Part shown: piece by piece, positions 47,600 through 57,233 of the stretch
Layout: every line of letters starts with the position of its first letter
Numbering within the stretch: the stretch's first letter is position 1
Assembly (NCBI RefSeq): GCF_004027225.2
Contig: NC_046358.1
Location: 2,446,720 to 2,510,719 of the forward strand
Source: Strigops habroptila
Taxonomy: Eukaryota > Chordata > Aves > Psittaciformes > Psittacidae
DNA length: 64,000 nt
Direction: 5' to 3'
Translations under genes and position numbers: made by a program
The notes under the pieces: generated by a model
The model's database searches: none
Seen by the model: the letters and a program-made list of their open reading frames with translations, nothing else
Told to the model about the DNA's origin: nothing

Positions 47600-48320
47600 C
47601 CTCCATCTCCGGTCGCTGCAACCTCGCAGCACCGCGGGGCTAACTGTGAGCCCTGCCTCAACCCTCAGCCGGCCGCTGCCAGAGCCCTCCTCAGCCAGGG
47701 GGGCGGGCACAAGGCAGGCGGGGTCCAATGGGATCGGGCGAATCAAGGGGAGGCGGGGATTGAGGGCGTGGGGGGCCAATGGGAGGCGGGCCAGCGGGCC
47801 GGTGTTCAAGAGGAGGTTGGGAGGGAGCGCGGAGGGGGGACCTGGGTGGCGTTGGCGGGGCCGGGCCGAGCGGAGCCGAACCGGCCCGAGCGGGGCCGAG
47901 CCCACCAGAAGCATGGAGGACCCCGCGGCGGCCCCGGCGTTGCGGCGCTTCACCTGGGAGGAGATCGGGGAGCGCAACGGCCGCGGGCAGGCGCCGCAGG
48001 AGCGATGGCTGGTGATCGAGAGGAAGGTGTACGACATCAGCCACTTCTGCCGGAGGCACCCGGGTGGCTCCCGGGTCATCAGTCACTACGCTGGGCAGGA
48101 CGCCACGGTGAGGGCCGGGAGGGGGGGGGAGCGGCGGCGGGGCGTCCGTGCCCTGGCTCTTGCAGGGCATCCCGGGGAGGGAAGAGGAGGAGGAAGAGGA
48201 AGGGGCAAAAGTGCCTCCGCCGTGCTGCAGGCAGCGGGGGACACGCGTGGCGGAGGGTCCCCGGGATCGAAACCCGGCGGCGGAACGGGGCGAGCCGGGC
48301 AGTGGCCGTGATCGCCACCC
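47600..48320 (+). promoter_or_regulatory. FADS1: FADS1 promoter and first-exon CpG-rich region
   Basis: A GC- and CpG-dense block covers about 300 bases upstream of the FADS1 ATG, exon 1 and the start of intron 1. Two CCAAT boxes sit at 47725-47729 and 47776-47780, among GGGCGG/GGCGGG Sp1-like motifs. No TATA box is evident. It reads as a typical CpG-island promoter. Confidence 0.65.
47913..48107 (+). CDS. FADS1: FADS1 coding exon 1
   Basis: Encodes residues 1-65 (195 bases): [19 protein letters not shown], then the cytochrome b5 core [12 protein letters not shown] and HPGG. Donor ACG|GTGAGG. GC-rich, inside a CpG-dense region. Shorter than FADS2 exon 1 by four codons at the variable N-terminus. 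Confidence 0.96.
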
Positions 48321-51300
48321 ATAGCTTCGGTGTGCGGAGCTCCATACCGAGCCGTTTCTGGCTGGTTTTACACGGTAACATTGATGAAGAGAGTAACTAA
48401 ACCCTGCGCGAATAGGCTGTCTGCAACCAGGTGTAAATCTGGGGGAAAACCTAATAATTTTTGCATACTTAGAGTAAATAACACTACTCTTGTTTTATAT
48501 ACGTCCAGCCACAGACCAGGGCGGCAGAAAAATACTCGAGGTGTCACTTATGGTGTCACTCATGGTCACACTGTGCTGTGCATGGATGGAGTTGTTGTTT
48601 GCAAGTGTACGAGCGTGTTCAGCCTCCCCTTAACTTAAAAAACCCAGCATAGTGTCTCCAAGAGATGGCACTAGTGCAAAATGTTACTGAAAGTCGTATT
48701 TTAGTCTTTAAAACAAATCATTCATGTCTGAACACCAGTGAGTGCTGCAAAGGGGAGGAAACGGTGGTGGAATTGGCAGTGCTAATTTGTCAGTGTATTT
48801 CCTTCCTTTGTCTGCTTATCTCTTTCACAAAAGAAAATGCCTTTCTCCAACTAGTATTCGGACCCTAAGGCAGGTATGGGATGTGAAGCTACCTCAGAAG
48901 TGGTTTTGGTGGTCTGTGTTTCAGTCTAGTGTTGTTGCTGACCAGAAAAGATGGAACTTGAAATGTAGTGGTTTCCTTTGCTGTGTATCGTTTAAAGCCA
49001 AGGATGATATGGGAATTATGAGTATACTTCATGAGGTCACGATGGGCCACGGTGGCCAGCACACGGGGCTGAATGAACACAGTTAGATGGTTGGATTGCA
49101 GCCAGCTGCATTCTTTAGGCGTTATGGTCTGTGTCACTGCTGGGTGCAATTGAACTGCTGACCACTGAGGAACCCGAGCCAAGTAAATTCCAAATTTTCC
49201 AATAGCTTTGTCCTGGAAATAAAATCAGCCTGAATAAAATCCAGCTTCTCAAAAACAGAAAAAAAAAAAAGAAAGTAAACAAAGCCCAAAGCACACTTTT
49301 AGTTTGCTAAATGCCACTGGGGTGTTCTGATTTCTGGAAGGTGCAATCGGGTCCCTAACCTCCCGTTAGGAATGCGCTGCCAGGTTTTACAGCCTGTGTG
49401 GAAAGGATTGGTCTAAACATGTGGTGCCATCCTCCTCTGATCTGCCCACATACTCCTCCCCATTTTTTTTCACTCTTCCATTGAGAAAATGCAAATGTAG
49501 TTCCCCTCTCCTCTTTCCCTCCTTTATTCACATAAGCCTGAGCAGAGAGGATGCTACGTCTGAAATGCAACAGGGCTGACCCAGAGCTGGCAATATCAGC
49601 CACTTTTTTAACCTCTTTCTTGACTAGAAATCTTTTAAAAGGACAATTTATTTTAGGATCATGCAATGACAACATAGTAATTAATAATGCTGAACGGTGC
49701 ATGGTGCAGGAAGCTTACAAACTGATGCACAGTGGGCAAATATTGCCTTAGGGAAGAAAAAACATCCATTAGACTGAGAGAGATTGTGAAATATATGCTA
49801 GTTTGGACACTGGGAGAGGAATATGCAAAAGGAGGTGAATGGGAGATCTTCAGTAGGAAGTAGATGTCAAACTGCCATGTGTGCTTAGGGGATTTGTAAT
49901 CTAAATACAGTGATAGAATCTATAGTGGTAACAATCACTAGTGATTTTTTCTTCACCTGGCTGCCTGATTGAGATTGACATCACATTTAAATGATAGTAG
50001 TAACTGCTTTCCCTAAGAGGGATCTTTTGAGTGGTAAGGATGAGAACTCCTTTTCACAGGACATTTCAGAAAAGTGAAGGGAACCAGATGAGGAAGAGGA
50101 GGCAGCTAGCAAGAAAACAAATATTTTCTAGGAAGATGTGGCAGGGTGGGCATTGGAGATTGCCAAGGAAGCATGTTTGGAATAACATGAGGCTTTTGAG
50201 AGATTGGTGTGGGTCACCATCACCTGCCTGAGTCCTGCTTGTCCCATTATTTTTCCCTGTTCAGCTACCTGATCCAGGTTTTGTGCCAGCATCTTGCCCT
50301 TCTCTCTGGTCAGACTTCTATTTCAGGTTATGGGGCTTGAGGGAAAATAAGACGGAAGCTAAAGACAAAATAGAGGTAGAGGAGTATGTGGTTGAGATGA
50401 TCTGTCCCAAGGTTCAACAGGATATGAAATTTTCAGATTCAGAAAAGGGGTGTGAGCCTGTATTTCTTGGTGACCTGTACTTAACAGCACCCAGTTAGAA
50501 AATGATACAGAGAATTCAGCTTCAAATGATCATTTATGGTGTGGGAAGGCAGTAAGATTTGTGGCAGTAAAACCTGGTTCAGCCAACTTCGTTAGTTGGG
50601 TTGCTTTCTGCTGAATCCAGGATATCTTTTGCTGCCACTGGAGCAATTGTTTGTCTTCACCTTTTTCCTATATCTATATTTCAGGATCCTTTCATAGCTT
50701 TTCATCTTGACAAGACACTAGTAAGAAAGTACATGCGCCCACTCTTGATTGGGGAACTGGCACCAGATCAACCCAGCTTTGAGCCCAGCAAGAATGTAAG
50801 TATCTTAAAAACTTAGTATTTGGGTTGAAATGGTGCTATTTAACTTCTCTTAGTGGCAGCCAGAATTCCCTGTACATAAACCAATAGTATTTCCTGGAAT
50901 CATGTGCTGCTCCAAGGCTTCCCTTTTATGTCACTATTAGTAGACTTAAAGGGTTGTCTCCAGGCAACCCTCAGCTTTTCCCTGTTGTCACAGTAACATC
51001 TTGAGAGGGGAAACTGAGCCCCTCTTTGAGTTCCTGAGGCATTTTCAGGTCAGCAGGTACTCTTGGATCTCCCCACAGAAACAGCTGGTAGAAGATTTCC
51101 GTGAACTCCGTGCAACTGTTGAGAAGATGGGGCTTCTCAAACCCAACCACATGTTTTTCATCCTGTATCTCTGCCACATTTTGGCATTGGATGTTGCAGC
51201 CTGGCTCACCATCTGGTATTTTGGAGCATCCACAGTGCCTTTCCTCTTCTCTGCAGTGCTTCTAGGCACTGTCCAGGTAAGCAGCTAGGCAAAAAGAAGC

Positions 51301-54300
51301 CCCAGAAGCAGCAAAAGCCAACCCTTTGAGACTTCAGTGCTCATTGCCATAAGCACAGGAGAAATCTTTGTGGACTTCCCAAAATCCTGCTTCTCCCTGA
51401 AGGGGCAAAATTATAGTGTCACAACATGCTTCTTCAGTAGAGCAGGCTTTGCCCTGCTTTTTCCTTCCTGTAGTCCATCAAAGCCCTCCTTATTCCCAGC
51501 CTTCTTCATACAATGAAAGCCATGCTACGCTTCTGAGGTCTCTTGTGCCCAGAACTCCAAAGCACTATGCTGCAGCCAAGCCACAGTGTTCCCATGGGAA
51601 CTTAGAGTGACTTAGAGGAGAGGGCAGAGCAGCGCTCAAAGCCCCAGCTATTTCTCCAGTGGCCAGCTGATCCCCTTGGAATTACAAGTACTCGGAGGAG
51701 GCAGCAGCAAACTGCTCCTTAAAGGAGACTTTGTTGCTGATTTCAGTGCAGTTTTGTAAGAGAATAAATGCTGTTTCTGAGCTCCATGGCTTTTTATTTT
51801 GTTGTTTTTCCATGATTTTTCCCTTCCTCATGAAAACAACTATCTGTGACTAAAAGTCATTAGGCAAAGTTTGGACTGCACTGGTATATAATAAAAGAGA
51901 AGTGTTTGGATTGGGTCCTAGAAGTGGAAATGCTCTTGCTATCCAGGGGTATGTTGCAAGGAGCGTGGGAGCAGGAGAAGAGAAAGCCCTTTTCAGATGC
52001 AGAGCCTTCTGACTCTTCTTTTCCTCCCGCAGCACTGTTTGTTTTGTTGTTGTTTTTAAATTCCAGGCCCAAGCTGGCTGGCTGCAGCATGATTTTGGAC
52101 ACCTTTCAGTCTTTAGCAAGTCCAGATGGAATCACTGGGTGCACAAGTTTGTGATCGGCCATCTGAAGGTGGGTATTCAGTGCTGAGAGGGATTGTTAGA
52201 GTCTTGCCTGGGATGCTCTGCAGTCAAAACTAATCTCAGTATAAGAAGAAAGCAAATGCAAATGCGGAGGGAGGACTAAGGGCAGAAGATACAACTTCTT
52301 CACAGCACTCTCTTCTCACTTCCTACAGGGAGCACCAGCCAGCTGGTGGAATCACCTCCACTTCCAACACCACGCAAAACCCAACTGCTTCCGAAAGGAC
52401 CCTGATGTTAACATGCACCCCTTATTTTTTGCTTTGGGAAAAACACTCTCTGTAGAGGTGAGACCTGATGAAAGCTGGGAGGTTGCAGGGTTAGGATTCC
52501 AATTTGGAAAGCTGCAGAGAGCTTGGAGATTAGTGACCAGTTGGTTTGGTCAATGAGCTGTCTGTAATTCAGGAATTTAGAGAAGACTCACCTTGGTTCA
52601 ATACCTCTGAGATATTTATACTCTTAAAAATAGAAGTTATTTTTGCTATGTTTTAAAATAAGAATGAAATATTTGTCACAATTATGAGTTCATACTTCTC
52701 TGATGAGAGACTTGCAGCTGTATGAAGATAAGGTTGCAAATAGTTCTCTTTATCAAGATCAGCTTGACATTGTAGTGGTTTGGGAGATGAAACAAGGGAT
52801 GACAAGCAACGACTAGTCTCAGTCTGACAGTGGGTGTCAGACTGGATCCCATGTGGAGTCCAGCTCTATTTGTGGTACAACTCTGAAGTTAACTGAATGG
52901 CTTTAGTGTTTGCCAGTCCTTTTAAAAATTGGTTACATGAATTCATGGTGTCACCTGGCTTAAATGCTCTGATTTGCATTGAAATTAAGGGTGGGCTGCT
53001 GTTTGGAGTTGGTTTGGACATGTACAGGGATACAATGGAATTCCTCAAGGAAGTCAGTGACATGATCTGTTCTGTTTATACAATGAACACTGACAAATCA
53101 GCAGTCTCAGAGGGAGGATAATGTATCCACCCCTGTTCCTTTGGACACAGTTTAATGTCTAGATGCTCATTTCTGTTCTTTGGAGACTAATTGCAAGTAG
53201 GTGTGAGTTCTGCACATGGTCACAGTTCATCTTTATTAATAGTATCATAGATTTTTCTTCTTTTCAGAAGCTCTGTATTGGCAGCCAACTGTTCCCACGG
53301 CCTCATGTGGGTTTTGATTTAAGTGTTGTTAGACAACTGTGCCCTCTGTAGGGAAAGAGCTTCCAGTGCACGTTACTGTCTGTGGTGCAAGGGGGCTACC
53401 CAGCCTCTTGTGCATCCGAGGCAGGGATGGAAAATCATCACAGACTGAAGTTCCAGGGGATGATGAAGACAGTGGCATGGTTTGATAGGACATCTCTTTT
53501 AAAGCTTAGGAGGTATCTAAGTACGCATTGCTTCAAAAGCATAGGTAGGAGTGTGTGCACGGATGTCTTTAGCTGTCTTCACAGTCTGATTTGCTTATTT
53601 TAACAGCTTGGTGTACAAAAGAAGAAATTCATGCCTTATAACCACCAGCACAAGTACTTCTTCTTCAGTGAGTAACCCTACCCTTTCACAGTTCTATGGA
53701 CAGCATTTATTCAGCCCTTTCCATTTCCAGTCCATTTCACTGGGATAAAAGGGCACAGTTAATGTCTCTGCAATCTATTTCTCCACTCTAGTTGGTCCTC
53801 CAGCTCTGGTGCCTCTCTACTTCCAGTGGTACATATTCTACTTTGTGGTACAGCGGAAACAGTGGGTGGTAAGTCAGCTCCATGTTGCAAATGGTGCCTT
53901 CTCCTTGTTTTATGGATACATTTCAGTGCAAGAAATTGGCCATTCTTTTTCTTTGTTTTCCCAAACCAATACAATAAAAACTTATGGGCACAGAAAAAAG
54001 GGAAAAGTAGCAGAAATCAGGGATGGGATGGAGGAGGATTCAGTGCCATTTTGCAAAATTACTTATTAAAAATCAAGTAGCCTTCAGGTAGCCTAAAACT
54101 GAATCCTCACAGTTCAATGTGAAGTGGAATACAGGATGTGTAGTAGACTTTCAGAGTTGTTAGGAAGATAGTTTGTTAGGGGAAAATCTGGGGCTTTGAG
54201 GAATAGCATGATTTTTAGAGACTTTAGAAAAAAGGCAGAGAAAAGGTGTCTCTTCTCTGAGATGTGGGGGTTAGAGACAAGGCATCTTGCAGTTTTATTC

Positions 54301-57233
54301 TTACCTGGGAGGTGGGATAGTTAGGAGAAAATGAATATGAGGGAAATAAGAGATTGCAAGACATGTGAAGAGGAACAAGAAAGGATGAGATGAAGGTAAA
54401 CCAGAGCTCTTTAGTCTTTTAATTGGCTAGGGTTTTGGTTTTCTCACTGTTTGCTTTCTCTTTAGATCTAGAGGAAAATATGTTGTTTTAGAGCATGACC
54501 TCTATAGTATTTGCCCTGACCAGGATAATTCCCAAGCATGGGGATGGCAGGAGGTGGCTGTGTGTCAGATTGTTTTGTGATGGGGTTGGTGGGGGGAAAT
54601 CTATCAGTAGAAGATATCCTGGAAGGTTTTAAAGGAAGCCAGTAGGTCTTCCTCTTAATGAAGTTTTATCTGTTCCCTATGCTACAGGACCTGGCCTGGA
54701 TGCTGACTTTCTACATCCGATTCTTTCTCACCTACTTTCCCTTGCTGGGGGTGAAGGGTATCCTGGGGCTTCATCTATTAGTCAGGTATCATTCAACTTC
54801 TAATTCCTCCATTTTCTTTATCTGATTTATATCGATCCTTGGTGTCAGCTTTTCTTCAGCCTCCTGCTTATCTTGTCTCATCGGCTCTCTTCTGTCTCTT
54901 TATGCCTTTTAGCAAGACAGAGGTTATTGTCTGTCAAGCATTGTCTGTCTTCAGAAGGTGTGTGCAGGGTTCCTGCTGTTCATCTTGTCAAGTGTTGACT
55001 AGCTTGTATGTGTACAAGTGTTTTGTACTGACTTGTTACAGCATAAGTGTGAGATCAGTAATGGTTTTGTGTGTGTTTGTATGCACAGGTTTATAGAGAG
55101 CAACTGGTTTGTCTGGATTACACAAATGAATCACATCCCAATGCACATTGATTATGATAAGAACGTGGACTGGTTCTCTACCCAGGTAAGACTTTCTTTC
55201 CAGAGACCTGTGACTTCAAAGTTAAGAAGTTACAGTTTTGGGTATGTAATGCCCAAGAGAGCTGATCACAGAAGTGATGGGAACTGAGAGAGGAAAACGT
55301 AAGTAGCTTATGCTCACCATGTGGAGTGGGTGATTAGTGCAAAGAGAGAAGGTGCAGAGGTGGGAGGGAGGCTTCAAATGCCCCAATGAAAATAATTAGA
55401 GATGCTACAATGCTCTTCAAATAGAGATCTTTCCATGCATGAAGAATCCACATCGCTCTGTGTACTCTGTTTTATTATAGTTCTGAAGTCATTACACAAG
55501 TTTTTTTAAGTGAAAAGGGTGAATAGTGGTTGTTGTGGCTTATCTCACTGGGGAAGTCAAGGCTGTTCTCCTAAATTATGTCCCTAACAATCGTATATCA
55601 CAGCATGGCCATCTCGTGTTGACTGGAGATAGCTTTTTGAGTTTCTGTATTCAGCCAGAAGGCATGTGATAATGAGGAACTTGTGCCTGTTTACCGTTGT
55701 TTGGCATATGTAAGAGAAAAGATATTCCCAAAACAACTTAAATGTTACTGTATTTTTTCCTTTCAGCTCCAGGCAACCTGTAATGTTCAACAGTCCCTAT
55801 TCAATGACTGGTTTAGTGGACATCTGAACTTCCAAATCGAGCATCAGTGAGTTGAAGCATGGGTTGGGGATGTGAGGGAATTTCAAGGAGTGCTAGTTCC
55901 ACTAGGTCTGAAAAGCCTACAAGGTTCCTGTGTCTCTATCAGCTAATACAAGAACAAAAGATAATGTGGGTAAATACTGTGCTTTTTATGTGGGGATGGA
56001 ATGGGAACTCCAAGTGATGGGTCAGAATATTTTTGGAGCACTGCTTAGCACCGACACCACTTCACATATGAGTAGCATGGCACAGGAGTGAAAATTACCA
56101 GCCTCCCAGGCAGGATAGGTCCTGACTGCATTGGCATGAGAGGGACCACTGCAGAGCACTGATGGCTTTGGGTACAAGGGGAGGTTGAGGCACTCCCAGG
56201 CTTAGGCACAGAAGAAGAACAGGAATTCTATGGGATGTTGATGGATGCCATTGGATCACCATATTCTTTTCCCACAGCCTTTTTCCTACAATGCCTCGAC
56301 ACAACTACTGGAAGGTGGCTCCTCTGGTGAAGTCCCTGTGTGCCAAACATGGAATTGAGTACAAATGCAAGCCATTGCTCACCGCCTTTGCAGACATAGT
56401 GTAGTATGTATCAACCCACTGCATTCCCTAAGGGAAGGGTTTTCCGGTATTCCAGAGTGAATAAGTGAGGGTCATGGGAAGAGGAGGGGCAGATAGCTTG
56501 GATCACAGAAGCTCTGTAAAGAGCTGTAGACAGTGTAAGATGACTGTGAAAGAGCTGGAAAACTGTTCAGCCATGCTGCTGGTTCCAGTAGCAGCAGATG
56601 GAAGGTGTCAGTAGGAATGACCTAACGGAGAGCTCCTTTTCTTCAGCTCTGAAGAGTCAGAGGTCAGTAGGATGCCAGGTCTGGTGCCTCTGTCTCCAAG
56701 CATGCTCCAGGAAAAAGAGGTGTTTTCATAAAGTTTGAACTGTCATTCATTCATTCATTCATTCATTCTTTTTTATTCCTTTCTTCCCCTCCTTGCCCCC
56801 TAGATATTTCTTACTCCTTTGGAAAGTCGTGCACCTCTCTTCTGTCATGCTCATTCCTTTTATTTTCATTCTAATTGTTTGCTTCAGCCTTCCAGTCTTT
56901 GATGTAGCCCCAGTGCTTTAGTTCTTCATCTTTCCAAGGAGCTGTAGGCTACATTGCCTTGCTCTGAAAATCTCTGAGCAACGTGATCTGAAAATATCCC
57001 TGCTCATCACAAGAGGGTTGGATTAGATGACCTTTAAAGATCCCTTCCAACCCAAACTATTCTGTGATTCTCTGAACTCCTTTCCTTATCTGTAGATGGG
57101 AATTCTTTCCATAAAGCTCTGTTCTCTGGATGCTGTATTATATTACCTTGTTTCTAAGGAAGTGTGCTTCTCTCTTGGCAGCTCTTTGAAAGATTCAGGG
57201 GAGCTCTGGCTTGATGCCTATCTACATAAATAA
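47913..57233 (+). CDS. FADS1: Fatty acid desaturase 1 (acyl-CoA delta-5 desaturase), complete, 12 coding exons
   Basis: ER-membrane front-end desaturase that converts 20:3n-6 to arachidonic acid and 20:4n-3 to EPA, acting after FADS2 and an elongase. Exons: 47913-48107, 50685-50795, 51079-51276, 52067-52168, 52329-52457, 53607-53667, 53792-53868, 54688-54785, 55089-55185, 55767-55846, 56278-56403, 57182-57233. They sum to 1326 bases, 441 residues plus TAA; human FADS1 short form is 444. All introns are GT-AG. Motifs: HPGG at 49-52, second heme His72, HDFGH at 176-180, HFQHH at 213-217, QIEHH at 379-383. FADS1 rather than FADS2 is shown by [40 protein letters not shown] and the FALGK stretch of exon 5. 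The ATG has A at -3 and G at +4, a strong Kozak context. The promoter region is CpG-rich with two CCAAT boxes and no clear TATA. Confidence 0.97.
50685..50795 (+). CDS. FADS1: FADS1 coding exon 2
   Basis: Encodes residues 66-102 (111 bases): [20 protein letters not shown], then LLIGELAP and PSFEPSKN. Acceptor TTTCAG|GAT, donor AAT|GTAAGT. Confidence 0.97.
51079..51276 (+). CDS. FADS1: FADS1 coding exon 3
   Basis: Encodes residues 103-168 (198 bases): [19 protein letters not shown] followed by two hydrophobic membrane stretches. Acceptor CCACAG|AAA, donor CAG|GTAAGC. Confidence 0.97.
52067..52168 (+). CDS. FADS1: FADS1 coding exon 4 (histidine box 1)
   Basis: Encodes residues 169-202 (102 bases): [19 protein letters not shown], with box HDFGH. 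Acceptor TTCCAG|GCC, donor AAG|GTGGGT. Confidence 0.97.
52329..52457 (+). CDS. FADS1: FADS1 coding exon 5 (histidine box 2)
   Basis: Encodes residues 203-245 (129 bases): [19 protein letters not shown] and [16 protein letters not shown]. Box HFQHH. It has one codon more than FADS2 exon 5. Acceptor CTACAG|GGA, donor GAG|GTGAGA. Confidence 0.97.
53607..53667 (+). CDS. FADS1: FADS1 coding exon 6
   Basis: Encodes residues 246-265 and the first base of Ile266 (61 bases): [20 protein letters not shown]. Acceptor TAACAG|CTT, donor TCA|GTGAGT. Confidence 0.96.
53792..53868 (+). CDS. FADS1: FADS1 coding exon 7
   Basis: Encodes the rest of Ile266 and residues 267-291 (77 bases): [20 protein letters not shown], a membrane segment. 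Acceptor CTCTAG|TTG, donor GTG|GTAAGT. Confidence 0.97.
54688..54785 (+). CDS. FADS1: FADS1 coding exon 8
   Basis: Encodes residues 292-323 and two bases of Arg324 (98 bases): [20 protein letters not shown] and a hydrophobic tail. Donor CAG|GTATCA is weaker than its neighbours, but length, phase and homology fix it. Confidence 0.95.
55089..55185 (+). CDS. FADS1: FADS1 coding exon 9
   Basis: Encodes residues 325-356 plus the last base of Arg324 (97 bases): [20 protein letters not shown]. Acceptor GCACAG|GTT, donor CAG|GTAAGA. Confidence 0.97.
55767..55846 (+). CDS. FADS1: FADS1 coding exon 10 (histidine box 3)
   Basis: Encodes residues 357-382 and two bases of His383 (80 bases): [20 protein letters not shown] and the QIEHH box. 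Acceptor TTTCAG|CTC, donor CA|GTGAGT. Confidence 0.97.
56278..56403 (+). CDS. FADS1: FADS1 coding exon 11
   Basis: Encodes residues 384-424 with split codons at both ends (126 bases): [20 protein letters not shown] and on to FADIV. Acceptor CCACAG|CCT, donor TA|GTATGT. Confidence 0.97.
56743..56769 (+). repeat. (ATTC)n microsatellite
   Basis: Six to seven CATT/ATTC units within FADS1 intron 11, followed by a T- and C-rich stretch. Confidence 0.9.
56976..57074 (+). mobile_element. CR1 LINE 3' end in FADS1 intron 11
   Basis: GAGCAACGTGATCTGAAAAT, then GGTTGGATTAGATGACCTTT and CCCTTCCAACCCAAACTATT with CTGTGATTC. Sense to FADS1. Its end is about 107 bases before exon 12. Confidence 0.82.
57182..57233 (+). 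CDS. FADS1: FADS1 coding exon 12 (C-terminus, stop)
   Basis: Encodes the last base of Tyr425 and residues 426-441 ([16 protein letters not shown]), then TAA at 57231-57233 (52 bases, the same length as FADS2 exon 12). Acceptor TTGGCAG|CTC. Confidence 0.97.

Larger units (their letters stand above)
48108..57181 (+). other. FADS1: FADS1 introns 1-11
   Basis: Introns in order: 48108-50684, 50796-51078, 51277-52066, 52169-52328, 52458-53606, 53668-53791, 53869-54687, 54786-55088, 55186-55766, 55847-56277, 56404-57181. The only clear interspersed repeat is a CR1 3' end in intron 11, which also holds an ATTC microsatellite. I saw no other gene in them. Confidence 0.9.

Noticed and set aside
47646-47912. 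89-codon in-frame extension upstream of the FADS1 ATG, recalling the longer human FADS1 isoform
   Set aside because: The extension begins at GTG and has no internal ATG, so only non-AUG initiation or an upstream exon could use it. High GC content alone explains the lack of stops.
48255-48285. GGGATCGAAACCC, like a tRNA B box, in FADS1 intron 1
   Set aside because: No A box or cloverleaf arms at the right distance; likely chance in GC-rich DNA.
47768-48400. 210-codon Arg/Gly-rich frame and other long frames over FADS1 exon 1
   Set aside because: They are alternative frames of the GC-rich FADS1 first exon; the true frame is fixed by the cytochrome b5 motif and splice site.
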